Positions 40,614-49,269 of a stretch of 64,000 nt of DNA are shown here, piece by piece (positions within the stretch are counted from its first letter, which is position 1; each line of letters starts with the position of its first letter). A program made the translations under genes and the position numbers. Origin of the DNA: CAVVIG01 sp050249955 (lineage in GTDB: Bacteria > Acidobacteriota > Vicinamibacteria > Vicinamibacterales > CAVVIG01); the NCBI GenBank assembly GCA_050249955.1, contig JBFWPN010000007.1:252086-316085 (forward strand), written 5' to 3'. Below the pieces are notes generated by a model. That model searched no databases, was not told the origin of the DNA, and saw nothing but the letters and a program-made list of their open reading frames with translations.

Positions 40614-41963
40614 GTGCACCTCCTCCTGGTCGGAATCAGTCACCGCACCGCGCCGGTCGAACTCCGGGAACGGATCGACTTCCAGGCGCGCGGGCTGGAG
40701 AACGCCCTCGAGGCGCTCGCCCGGCACGGCGGCACGACCGAGGCAGTCATCGTCTCCACCTGCAACCGTGCCGAGCTCTACGCCGCCTGCGACGATGTGG
40801 CGGCGGGCCGTGCGGCGGTTGCGGACTTCATCAGTCAGTACCACGGCATCGACCGCGCGGCGGTCCTGCCCCACGTCTACGATGTCACCGACCTCGAGGC
40901 GGCGCGGCATCTCTTCCGGGTCGCGGCCGGCCTCGACTCGCTCGTTGTCGGTGAACCGCAGATCCTCGGGCAGGTGAAGGATGCGCACACGGCAGCGGCG
41001 GCGGCGCGCACATCGGGCACGTTCCTGAACCGGCTGTTCCACTCCTCGTTCGCCGTCGGCAAGCGTGTCCGCACCGAAACCGGGCTCGGCTCGGGTGCCG
41101 TGTCGGTGAGCTTCGCCGCGGTGTCGCTGTCGCGGAAGATCTTCGGTGACCTCAAGGGGCGGAACGTCCTGGTGATCGGCGCGGGCGAGATGGGCAAGCT
41201 CACGGCGCTGCACATGAAGTCGCAGGGCGTGCACCAGGTGACGATCGTCAGCCGCACCATCGCCCACGCCGCGCGGACAGCCGAGGCGATCGGCGGGGCG
41301 TCCGCAGCCCCATGGGACGAGCTCGACACGCTCCTCGAATCGGCCGACATCGTCATCACCGCCACGGGCGCCGCGACGGCGATCCTGACCCGGGCGCACC
41401 TGGAGGCCGTGATGCGGCCCCGCAGGAACCGGCCGCTGTTCATCATCGACATCGCCATGCCTCGCGACGTCGAGCCGGCGGCGGGCGAGATCGAGCAGGT
41501 GTTCCTGTACAACATCGACGACCTCCAGGCGACCGTGCGCGAGAACCTCGCTCGCCGCGCAAGCGAAGTGACGCGGGCGGAGGGGATCGTCGAGGAGGAG
41601 GTCGAGAGGTTCGGACAGTGGCTCCGGGCGCGCGGCGCCGTGCCAACCGTGGTGGCGCTGCGCCAGCGGTTCGAGGCCATCCGCCGGTCCGAACTGGAGC
41701 GGCTGGCGTCGTCCCTTCCCCCCGATGCCCGGGGGCGCGTGGACGACATCACGCGGCTCATCGTCGAGAAGCTCCTGCTCACGCCGACCGAGCAGCTCAA
41801 GTCGGTGAGCGATCCCGAAACGGTCGGCACGTACTCCGAGGCGCTGACGCGCCTGTTCGGGCTCGAGTCACGGGCGGGAGATGCGGGCTCCCAGGGCCAG
41901 GATGACCGGCGCGACCGGCGCGACCGCAGGGTCGAGCCGTTCGTCCGTCCAGGCAAACGCTGA
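40614..41963 (+). CDS. hemA: Glutamyl-tRNA reductase
   Basis: The 449-residue enzyme reduces Glu-tRNA to glutamate-1-semialdehyde, the committed step of C5 heme synthesis. The nucleophile Cys50 is in VSTCNRAEL; GLDSLVVGEPQILGQVK, the NADPH-binding VLVIGAGEMG and IDIAMPRDVEP follow, with a C-terminal dimerisation helix. The start is GTG 40614 (MHLLLVGISHRTAP). The last ~25 residues are a charged extension with a DDRRDRRDRR repeat. The tRNA-Glu it charges from could include the CUC tRNA at 23 kb. Confidence 0.97.
   Translation: MHLLLVGISHRTAPVELRERIDFQARGLENALEALARHGGTTEAVIVSTCNRAELYAACDDVAAGRAAVADFISQYHGIDRAAVLPHVYDVTDLEAARHLFRVAAGLDSLVVGEPQILGQVKDAHTAAAAARTSGTFLNRLFHSSFAVGKRVRTETGLGSGAVSVSFAAVSLSRKIFGDLKGRNVLVIGAGEMGKLTALHMKSQGVHQVTIVSRTIAHAARTAEAIGGASAAPWDELDTLLESADIVITATGAATAILTRAHLEAVMRPRRNRPLFIIDIAMPRDVEPAAGEIEQVFLYNIDDLQATVRENLARRASEVTRAEGIVEEEVERFGQWLRARGAVPTVVALRQRFEAIRRSELERLASSLPPDARGRVDDITRLIVEKLLLTPTEQLKSVSDPETVGTYSEALTRLFGLESRAGDAGSQGQDDRRDRRDRRVEPFVRPGKR
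41903..41929 (+). repeat. Short tandem repeat in the hemA tail
   Basis: Three imperfect copies of a nine-base GACCGGCGC unit encode DDRRDRRDRR near the hemA C-terminus. It is likely a local slippage product with little functional meaning. Confidence 0.5.
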
Positions 41964-41985
41964 CCTACCACGGCACATCTCACGC

Positions 41986-42969
41986 ATGACGTCTGCTCCC
42001 CTCAGGCTCGGCACACGCGGCAGCCAGCTCGCCCTCTACCAGGCCAACACGGTCGCCCGGCTCATCACGGAGGCCGGCGGCCCCCCCTGCGAGCTGGTCA
42101 TCATCAAGACCTCAGGCGATCACCTCCAGGAGCGACCGCTCTCGGAGGTCGGTGGCAAGCGGCTGTTCGTCAAGGAAATCGAGGACGCCCTGCTCCAGGG
42201 GTCGATAGACCTGGCCGTGCACAGCAGCAAGGACATGCCGGCGCTGCTCCCGGAGGGGCTCGAGATCGCCGGTGTGCTGACGCGCGAGGACCCGCGGGAT
42301 GCGGTCGTGCTGCCGACGTCGACGCACGGAGGGCCACACACCATCGAGGAACTGGTGGCGGCCCTGGGTCAGTCCCCGTCGATCGGCACGGCCAGCGTCA
42401 GGCGTGTCGCGATGCTGACCCGCCTGCTCCCCGGCGCGAGGTTCGCACCGATGCGGGGCAACCTGGACACCCGGCTGCGCAAGCTCGACGAAGGGGCGCA
42501 CGCCGCCATCGTCCTCGCGGCGGCGGGGCTCAGGCGGCTCGGGTTCGCCTCGCGGATCTCCTTCACCCTCCCGCTCAGCGCGTGCGTGCCGTCGCCGGGA
42601 CAGGGCATCATCGCCATCGAGGTCAGGAGCGGCGACGAGCGGGCCGCCGAGGCCGTGCGGTCCATCACCGACGCCGTGGCCCAGCAGGCACTCGACGTGG
42701 AACGCGCGGTGGTCGATGCGCTGGGTGGAGGCTGCCAGACACCCATCGGTGCGCTCGCCACGCCGGTGCGCGACGACCAGTTCGAACTGGTCGCCGCGGT
42801 GGTCTCGCTGGATGGAAGCCGCATGCTCCGGACGGTCGTGCACGGTGCACGGGGTGAGGCGCGTGCACTCGGCGAGCGGGGCGCGGCCGACCTGCTGGCC
42901 CAGGGGGCCGCGGAGATCCTCGAGGAAGCCCGCCGCGTGCAGGCACAGAACGAACGCAACTCGCCGTAG
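41986..42969 (+). CDS. hemC: Hydroxymethylbilane synthase
   Basis: The 327-residue enzyme polymerises four porphobilinogens. The dipyrromethane cofactor Cys250 is in GGGCQTPIGA; RLGTRGSQLAL opens the protein and HSSKDMP and RRGNLDTRL-like MRGNLDTRLRKLD are present. ATG 41986 lies 22 bases after hemA. Confidence 0.97.
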   Translation: MTSAPLRLGTRGSQLALYQANTVARLITEAGGPPCELVIIKTSGDHLQERPLSEVGGKRLFVKEIEDALLQGSIDLAVHSSKDMPALLPEGLEIAGVLTREDPRDAVVLPTSTHGGPHTIEELVAALGQSPSIGTASVRRVAMLTRLLPGARFAPMRGNLDTRLRKLDEGAHAAIVLAAAGLRRLGFASRISFTLPLSACVPSPGQGIIAIEVRSGDERAAEAVRSITDAVAQQALDVERAVVDALGGGCQTPIGALATPVRDDQFELVAAVVSLDGSRMLRTVVHGARGEARALGERGAADLLAQGAAEILEEARRVQAQNERNSP

Positions 42970-42981
42970 AATCGCTGCATC

Positions 42982-44529
42982 GTGTCTGAACCCATCGTCT
43001 ACCTGATTGGTGCCGGTCCCGGGAACCCGGAGCTCATCACCGTTCGCGGACTCCAGTGCCTGTCCGAGGCCGATGTCGTGCTCTACGACCACCTCGTGCA
43101 CCCCCGCCTGCTGCGCGCCGCCAGGCCTGGCGCGGAGAAGATCGACGTTGGCATGCCGGCCCCCACGCCGCTCGACCAGGAAGCCATCTGCTACCTCCTC
43201 GCCGACAAGGCCGTGGAAGGCAAGAAGGTGGCGCGCCTGAAGTGGGGTGACCCGTTCATCTTCGACTCCGGCGGCTCCGAGGCACTGTTCCTGCACGAGC
43301 GGCGCATCCGCTTCGAGGTGGTGCCCGGCATCCCGGCCGCGATGGGCGCGTCGAGCTACTCGGGCGTGCCGCTCACCTATCCGGGCGGCGGCGACACGCT
43401 GACGTTCGTGCGTGGCAACGAGGGTGCGGCCGACACGCTGCCGGACGTGGACTGGGCGAGCCTGGCCACGCTCGACGGGACGATCGTCTGCTATGCCGGT
43501 CCGGACCAGTTGCCCGACATGCTGGACGCCTTGCTGAAGGCGGGACGGCCCGAGGACGACACTGCGGCGCTGATCTACGACGGCACGCTGCCGACGCAGC
43601 ACACCACCCTCGGGACGCTCGCGGAGATCGCACACGCGGTCAACACCAGCACCGAGCGGCGGCCGGCCATCCTGGTGATTGGCCGGGTCGCCGCCCTGCG
43701 CGAGCACCTGCGGTGGTTCGACGCCCGGCCGCTCTTTGGCAAGCGCATCCTGGTGACCAGGCCGCGTGAGCAGGCGGCAGAGTTCGTGAGCCTGTTGCAG
43801 GCCCTGGGGGCCGACCCCATCGAGGCCCCGATGATTCGCATCGTCCCGCCGGCCGACTACGCCCCGCTCGACGCCGCGTGCGCGCGCATCGGCGAGTTCG
43901 ACTGGGCGGTGTTCACCAGCGGCAACGCGGTGGACTCGTTCATGGGACGCCTGTTGGCATCGGACGCGGACGTCCGCGCGCTCGGCCCGGTGCGGTTGTG
44001 CGCCATCGGCGCCGGCACGGCGGAGCGCTTCACGCGCTTCGGCATCAAGGTGGACCTCATCCCGCCGGAGTCGCGGGCCGAGAGCGTCATCCACGCCCTG
44101 CTCGAGACCGGCGACGTGAAAGGTCAGCGCTTCCTGCTTCCGCGCGCGGACATCGGGCGCGAGGTGATCGGCGAGGAACTCCGCAAGCGGGGCGGGGCGG
44201 TCACCGAGGTGATCGCCTACCGGACGGTCGCGATCGACCCCGAGCGCGAGGGTGAGCCGGACGTGTACCGCATGCTGCTCGATGGACGGATCGACGTGGT
44301 CACCTTCACGAGCCCCTCGTCTGTCCGGAGCTTCGCCGAGCTGTACGGCGCGGACGCAGCGGCCGACCTGCTGAACAAGACGAACGTGGCCTCGATCGGC
44401 CCGGTGACCGCCGAGGCGGCGGCGCAGCTCGGGATCGACTGCAGGATCGTGCCGGCGCAGTACACCATCCAGGCGCTCTGCGCCGCAATCGTGAAGCACT
44501 TCGAGGGCTCGGCCGCGCCGACCGCCTGA
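42982..44529 (+). CDS. cobA-hemD: Fused uroporphyrinogen-III C-methyltransferase / uroporphyrinogen-III synthase
   Basis: The 515-residue fusion has a SUMT-type methyltransferase (residues 1 to about 245; VYLIGAGPGNPELITVRG, RLKWGDPFIF, VVPGIPAAMGASSYSGVPLT) followed by a HemD domain (about 250-510; KRILVTRPREQAAEF, FTSGNAVDSF, TSPSSVRSF). It would close the tetrapyrrole and methylate it toward siroheme or cobalamin, so branch and trunk enzymes are made together. GTG 42982 has TAGAAT nine bases upstream (42967-42972), a possible internal promoter. Confidence 0.95.
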   Translation: MSEPIVYLIGAGPGNPELITVRGLQCLSEADVVLYDHLVHPRLLRAARPGAEKIDVGMPAPTPLDQEAICYLLADKAVEGKKVARLKWGDPFIFDSGGSEALFLHERRIRFEVVPGIPAAMGASSYSGVPLTYPGGGDTLTFVRGNEGAADTLPDVDWASLATLDGTIVCYAGPDQLPDMLDALLKAGRPEDDTAALIYDGTLPTQHTTLGTLAEIAHAVNTSTERRPAILVIGRVAALREHLRWFDARPLFGKRILVTRPREQAAEFVSLLQALGADPIEAPMIRIVPPADYAPLDAACARIGEFDWAVFTSGNAVDSFMGRLLASDADVRALGPVRLCAIGAGTAERFTRFGIKVDLIPPESRAESVIHALLETGDVKGQRFLLPRADIGREVIGEELRKRGGAVTEVIAYRTVAIDPEREGEPDVYRMLLDGRIDVVTFTSPSSVRSFAELYGADAAADLLNKTNVASIGPVTAEAAAQLGIDCRIVPAQYTIQALCAAIVKHFEGSAAPTA

Positions 44530-44556
44530 CGCAACCCACCTCCGCCGGAGGGCATG

Positions 44557-45552
44557 ATGGCCAGTGCGCACACCCATTCCACGTTGACGATGACCCGCCG
44601 GCTGCGCCGGCTCCGCACCTCGGAGGCGATGCGCGCGCTGGTACGCGAAACCCGGCTGTCCCCGGACAACTTCGTCCTGCCGCTGTTCGTTTGCGAGGGC
44701 GAAGGCGTGCGGCGCGAGGTGGGCTCGATGCCGGGGGTGTTCAACCTGTCGGTGGACGAGGCGGTGCGCGAGGCGGCCGCGGCCCGTGCGGACGGCGTGA
44801 GGGGGGTGCTGCTTTTCGGCCTCCCGGACCACAAGGACGACATCGGCTCGTCGGCGTACGACCCGGAGGGGCCGGTCCAGGCCGCCGTCCGCGCCATCAA
44901 GCGCGAGGTGCCCGACCTGCTGGTCATCACCGACGTGTGCCTCTGCGAGTACACCGATCACGGCCACTGCGGTCTCCTGATCGAAGGCGAGATCGCCAAC
45001 GATCCAACGGTCGATCTGCTCGTGCGGACCGCAATCTCGCATGCCGCCGCCGGCGCGGATGTCGTGGCACCGTCAGACATGATGGACGGCCGGGTTGGTG
45101 CAATCCGGCGCGGGCTCGACGACCGCGGGTTCGACAGCGTCGTCATCATGTCCTACGCCGCCAAATACTGCTCCGCGTTCTACGGACCGTTCCGGGACGC
45201 GGCCGGCTCCGCCCCGAAGTTCGGCGACCGCCGATCCCACCAGATGGATCCGGCCAACGTGCAGGAAGCGCTGCGCGAGGTGGAACAGGACATCGAGGAG
45301 GGTGCCGACATCGTGATGGTGAAGCCGGCGCTCGCCTACCTGGACGTGATCGCGAAGGTCAGCGACGCATTCGGCTATCCCACCGCGGCCTATCACGTGA
45401 GTGGGGAATACGCGATGCTGAAGGCCGCAGCCCGTAACGGGTGGATCGACGAGAGCCGCGCCATGATGGAGACGCTCACGGCCATCCGCCGCGCGGGCGC
45501 CAGCATCATCATCACCTACTACGCGCGCGAGGCCGCGCGCGCCCTCGCCTGA
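44557..45552 (+). CDS. hemB: Porphobilinogen synthase (delta-aminolevulinate dehydratase)
   Basis: The 331-residue enzyme condenses two aminolevulinates. The zinc-type cysteine cluster is complete (TDVCLCEYTDHGHCG), and the two Schiff-base lysines lie in SYAAKYCSAFYGPFRDA and MVKPALAYLD. GGAGG is five bases before ATG 44557; an ATG three bases earlier is possible. It follows the fusion gene by about 25 bases. Confidence 0.97.
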   Translation: MASAHTHSTLTMTRRLRRLRTSEAMRALVRETRLSPDNFVLPLFVCEGEGVRREVGSMPGVFNLSVDEAVREAAAARADGVRGVLLFGLPDHKDDIGSSAYDPEGPVQAAVRAIKREVPDLLVITDVCLCEYTDHGHCGLLIEGEIANDPTVDLLVRTAISHAAAGADVVAPSDMMDGRVGAIRRGLDDRGFDSVVIMSYAAKYCSAFYGPFRDAAGSAPKFGDRRSHQMDPANVQEALREVEQDIEEGADIVMVKPALAYLDVIAKVSDAFGYPTAAYHVSGEYAMLKAAARNGWIDESRAMMETLTAIRRAGASIIITYYAREAARALA

Positions 45553-45577
45553 TCCAGGCACCAGTCACACATCGTCC

Positions 45578-46861
45578 ATGAAGACATCCAACTCCACACG
45601 CCTCTTCAAGCGTGCCGTCGGCATCCTGCCCGGCGGCGTCGACAGCCCGGTGAGGGCGTTCAAGTCGGTCGGCGCCTCGCCGCTGTTCATCCGGAGGGCC
45701 TCAGGCGCGAGGCTCGAAGACGTGGACGGGAACGTCTTCATCGACTACGTGATGTCCTGGGGCCCACTCATCCACGGACACGCGCCGAAGGGGCTCGTCA
45801 AGGCGCTGTCGAACGCGGCGACGCTCGGCACGAGCTACGGCGCGCCGAGCCCGCTCGAAGTGGAACTCGGCTCACGGGTGCGGAAGCTCATGCCCTCCAT
45901 CGAGCGGGTGCGCTTCGTCAGCTCGGGTACAGAGGCCGCAATGAGCGCGGTCCGCGTGGCTCGCGCCGCCACCTCGCGCGACAAGATCATCAAGTTCGCC
46001 GGCTGCTACCACGGCCACGCCGATGCCTTCCTCGTGCAGGCCGGGTCCGGAGCGCTGACACTCGGCACGCCCACCAGCCCCGGAGTCACGAAGGCTGCCG
46101 CCGCCGATACGCTCATTGCCACCTACAACGACCTGGTCTCCGTCGAGAAGCTGTTCAAGGCGAACAAGGGACAGATCGCCGCCCTGTGCGTGGAGCCGAT
46201 CGCCGGCAACATGGGCCTCGTACCTCCGGCCGACGGATTCCTGCGCGGCCTGCGCGAACTGTGCGACCGCCACGGCGCACTGCTGGTCTTCGACGAAGTG
46301 ATCTCGGGGTTCCGTGCGGCTCCGGGCGGCGCACAGCAGGTCTACGGCGTCACGCCCGACATGACCTGCCTTGGCAAGATCATCGGCGGAGGACTGCCGG
46401 TGGGCGCGTACGGCGGGCGGGCCGACGTGATGGAGCTGGTGTCCCCAGCCGGACCGGTCTATCAGGCCGGCACGCTGTCCGGAAATCCGCTCGCGATGAC
46501 GGCAGGCATCTGGTGCCTGGATCAGCTGAAGCCGAAGCTGTACCGCGATCTGGCCGCACTCGGGTCGCGGCTGGCTTCGGGACTGGCCGATGCAGCCCGC
46601 GATGCGGGCGTGGCCCTGCACGTGAACGCGTTCGGCTCGCTGGTGACGCCGTTCTTCACCGACCGCCAGGTGCGCGACTACGCGTCTGCCACGAGTGCGA
46701 ACACCCAGCTCTACGCGAAGTTCTTCCGGGGAATGCTGGCGCGCGGGATCTATCCCCCGCCGTCGCAGTTCGAGGCGTGGTTCCTGTCAGCGGCGCATAC
46801 GAAGAAGGATGTCGACGCCACCGTCGCCGCCGCGCGGAAGGTGATGCGCGAGCTGGTCTAG
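45578..46861 (+). CDS. hemL: Glutamate-1-semialdehyde 2,1-aminomutase
   Basis: The 427-residue PLP enzyme forms aminolevulinate from the hemA product. The PLP lysine is Lys267 in DMTCLGKIIGGGLPVG; GGVDSPVRAF, SSGTEAAMSAVR and FDEVISGFR are typical. It is the last gene of the heme cluster; later steps (hemE, F/N, G/Y, H) are elsewhere. Confidence 0.97.
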   Translation: MKTSNSTRLFKRAVGILPGGVDSPVRAFKSVGASPLFIRRASGARLEDVDGNVFIDYVMSWGPLIHGHAPKGLVKALSNAATLGTSYGAPSPLEVELGSRVRKLMPSIERVRFVSSGTEAAMSAVRVARAATSRDKIIKFAGCYHGHADAFLVQAGSGALTLGTPTSPGVTKAAAADTLIATYNDLVSVEKLFKANKGQIAALCVEPIAGNMGLVPPADGFLRGLRELCDRHGALLVFDEVISGFRAAPGGAQQVYGVTPDMTCLGKIIGGGLPVGAYGGRADVMELVSPAGPVYQAGTLSGNPLAMTAGIWCLDQLKPKLYRDLAALGSRLASGLADAARDAGVALHVNAFGSLVTPFFTDRQVRDYASATSANTQLYAKFFRGMLARGIYPPPSQFEAWFLSAAHTKKDVDATVAAARKVMRELV

Positions 46862-46895
46862 GCCCGTCGGGCGGGCAGGCGGGGCGGGCATGGCG

Positions 46896-46923
46896 GGCCG
46901 GACTGAGTCAGTCCTGACTGGCC
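46896..46923. terminator. Hairpin between convergent hemL and glycine-zipper gene
   Basis: GGACTG-AGT-CAGTCC (46900-46914) is enclosed by GGCC/GGCC with a bulge. No U-tract is seen on either strand, so it is a weak candidate for ending the heme operon. Confidence 0.35.
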
Positions 46924-46944
46924 GGCCTTCCCAGCCCGCCTGCA

Positions 46945-47817
46945 TCACCGCAGGTTCAGCCCCGAATCCATCCTGACGCGCAGGATCGATCCGGCTGGCA
47001 GGTCGACGTCCTTGCCCTCGGTCGCGGCCACCGTACCGCCGCCACCGATCAAAATGCCGGCAATCGCGCCCTTCACGCCGCCCAGGATGCCGCCAATCAC
47101 CGCGCCAACACCGGCGCCGGCGCCGATGCGGCCAGCCTCGCCCTTGATGCCCTCACTCTCGATCGCCTGCGTCACCGTGGCGCGGATCGGGTAGTCGCGG
47201 CGGCCGATCGTGATCTGGTCGAACGCCACCGTCATCTTGCCGGTGCGCTCGGTGCGGCTCGTCTTGGTCACCGAGCTGACGATGCCGCGCATCACCGACC
47301 CGGCGGGTACGAGCACGCGGTCGCCCTGCTTCAGGTCGACCATGGTCGTCGCCTCGAAGCGGTCTTCCACCAGGTTCGTCGAGGAGCTGAGCGACTGGCT
47401 CAGGCGCACGTCGAACTCGGTGCCTGCAGGCACGTCGAGCCCGGAGCCGGTCGAGGTGCCAGCCGTCGTGCCGCCCGCACCCGCCGGGCGCGCCCCTTCC
47501 CCGCGCGCGCGCGAGCGGAGTTCGTCGATGCGATCGCGCAGGTCGAAGTAGTCGGTCCTGGCCACGCTCTCGTTCTTGCGCAGCTTGACCCTGACGTAGG
47601 CGACTTCATCCCGCAGGTCGCCCAGTTCGGTCTCGAGCCGATTCGCCAGCGCAGCGTCGCGGGCGCGGGCACCGGAGATGTCGCGGGTGGCGTCAGCGAG
47701 CGCATCCTGCAGTCGCTGGATGTCGGTCGTCGTCACCGACTGGTTCTGGGCGAGTGCGGTCCCGAGGCTGAGGGCCAGGGCCAGCACGAGCAGACTGCCG
47801 AATCTGAAAAGCTTCAC
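46945..47817 (-). CDS. Exported coiled-coil / VirB10-like / glycine-zipper protein
   Basis: The 290-residue protein has a signal peptide (VKLFRFGSLLVLALALSLGT, cleavage at ALAQ), a coiled coil (about 28-95), a beta domain with VPAGTEFDVRLSQSLSS and RVLVPAGSVMRGIV resembling the TrbI/VirB10 fold, and a glycine zipper (GAGAGVGAVIGGILGGVKGA). The zipper could insert in a membrane. GTG 47817 follows AGGAGG by seven bases; TTG 47820 is an alternative. Neither conjugation nor secretion genes are nearby. Function unknown. Confidence 0.72.
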   Translation of the reverse strand: MKLFRFGSLLVLALALSLGTALAQNQSVTTTDIQRLQDALADATRDISGARARDAALANRLETELGDLRDEVAYVRVKLRKNESVARTDYFDLRDRIDELRSRARGEGARPAGAGGTTAGTSTGSGLDVPAGTEFDVRLSQSLSSSTNLVEDRFEATTMVDLKQGDRVLVPAGSVMRGIVSSVTKTSRTERTGKMTVAFDQITIGRRDYPIRATVTQAIESEGIKGEAGRIGAGAGVGAVIGGILGGVKGAIAGILIGGGGTVAATEGKDVDLPAGSILRVRMDSGLNLR

Positions 47818-47918
47818 CAATGCCCCTCCTGAGTTCAGGCTTAGGACGACCGTATCGCAAATACGGTTCCCTCGGCAAACGCCGGGGTCCTGTCGGGCGG
47901 GAGACGCGGCCGCTGCGG

Positions 47919-49268
47919 CTAGCGCCAGGGCATCAGCCGTTCGATCCAGCTGATACGTGTCAGGTCGTTGTAGATGACGGTGACCATGAGGGTCATCAGC
48001 ACGACGAACCCGGCGAGCAGCATCTTCTCCTTCATCCGGACACTGAAGTCGCGGCGTGCCACGCCTTCCATGGCCATGATGAAGATGTGGCCGCCGTCGA
48101 GCACCGGAATCGGGAGCAGGTTGAGCAGGCCGAGGTTCAGGCTGATCTGTGCCATCAGGCTCAGCACCGCAATCCAGCCGAGCTGGGCTGACTCGCCCGA
48201 CAGCTGTGCGATGGCCACCGGCCCCATGAGCTGCTTGGGCGACGTTTCCCGTGTGAGCAGCCCCCACACCGTCTGGAAGATCAGGGCCGAGTATTGGACG
48301 TTCTTCTCGAACGCCATCGTCACGGCGCCGGCGAGCCCCGGCTTCGTGCTGACCATCTCGTCGCCGATGCCCACGCCGAGCAGGCCGATACTGCCGCTCT
48401 TCTTCGGCGTGGCCACAAGCGTCATCGGCTGGCCGTCGCGGAGGATGTCGACCGAAATCTGCTGTTCGGGCCGCGTGGCGATGGCGTTGCGCAGGTGGCC
48501 GGAGAAGGTGATCGGCTCGCCGTTCACCGCTACCACGACGTCGTTCGGCCTGAACCCGGCCTTCTCGGCCGGCTCGCCCGGCGCAATGCTGCGAATGCGC
48601 GGGTGCACGTTCGGCAGGATGCCGATGTCACCGAACTCGAACCGGCTGCCCTCGGGCGTGCGGGGGGTGACGTTCACCGTGGAAGTGCCGCCGTCGCGCA
48701 CCACCGTGAGCTGGACCTCGCGGTCCGGCTTGGCTCCGACCGCGATGTAGAAGTCTTCCCAGGTCGAGACGCCGCGCCCCGCCACCTCGGTAATCCGGTC
48801 GCCAGCCTTCAGGCCCGCGCCCGCGGCCGGCGAGTCCGCCGGCACGACACCCACCACGACCGGCATCGTCTCGTAGGCCGGGCGCTCGGCGCCGTTGTAG
48901 AGCACGACCGCCGTCAGGACGACGGCGAGGCCGAGGTTCATCAGCGGCCCCATGATGAGCACCTGGAAGCGCTCCCACTTGGTCCGCGACATGAACTCTT
49001 CAGGGCTGCCCGTCGGAGGCGCATCCGGATCCTCGGCGGATTCGCCCGCCATCTTCACGTAACCGCCGAGCGGCAGCGCGCCGATGCTGTACTCGGTGTC
49101 GCCGCGACGCACGCTCACGATGGTCGGGTTGAAGCCCAGCTGGAACTTCAGGACCTTGATGCCGATGCGCTTGGCCGCGAGGAAGTGCCCGAGCTCGTGG
49201 ACGAACACGAGGACACCGAGCACGAACGCGAAGGACAGGAACGTTTGCAGTGTGCCAGCCACCAACAC
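47919..49268 (-). CDS. rseP: RIP metalloprotease RseP (site-2 protease)
   Basis: The 449-residue membrane protease has the zinc motif HELGH (His24, Glu25, His28) in the first helix, two periplasmic PDZ domains (about 120-290) and the third ligand in NLLPIPVLDGGH. It cleaves membrane-embedded anti-sigma factors or remnant signal peptides. The opening GTG 49268 follows dxr directly; GTG 49262, five bases after GAGG, gives MAGTLQTFLSF and is equally plausible. Confidence 0.95.
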   Translation of the reverse strand: MLVAGTLQTFLSFAFVLGVLVFVHELGHFLAAKRIGIKVLKFQLGFNPTIVSVRRGDTEYSIGALPLGGYVKMAGESAEDPDAPPTGSPEEFMSRTKWERFQVLIMGPLMNLGLAVVLTAVVLYNGAERPAYETMPVVVGVVPADSPAAGAGLKAGDRITEVAGRGVSTWEDFYIAVGAKPDREVQLTVVRDGGTSTVNVTPRTPEGSRFEFGDIGILPNVHPRIRSIAPGEPAEKAGFRPNDVVVAVNGEPITFSGHLRNAIATRPEQQISVDILRDGQPMTLVATPKKSGSIGLLGVGIGDEMVSTKPGLAGAVTMAFEKNVQYSALIFQTVWGLLTRETSPKQLMGPVAIAQLSGESAQLGWIAVLSLMAQISLNLGLLNLLPIPVLDGGHIFIMAMEGVARRDFSVRMKEKMLLAGFVVLMTLMVTVIYNDLTRISWIERLMPWR

Positions 49269-49269
49269 C

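Noticed and set aside
42112..45042. A 976-codon minus-strand frame across the heme genes
   Set aside because: It spans three well-supported plus-strand genes, has Arg/His-rich composition and no recognisable domain.
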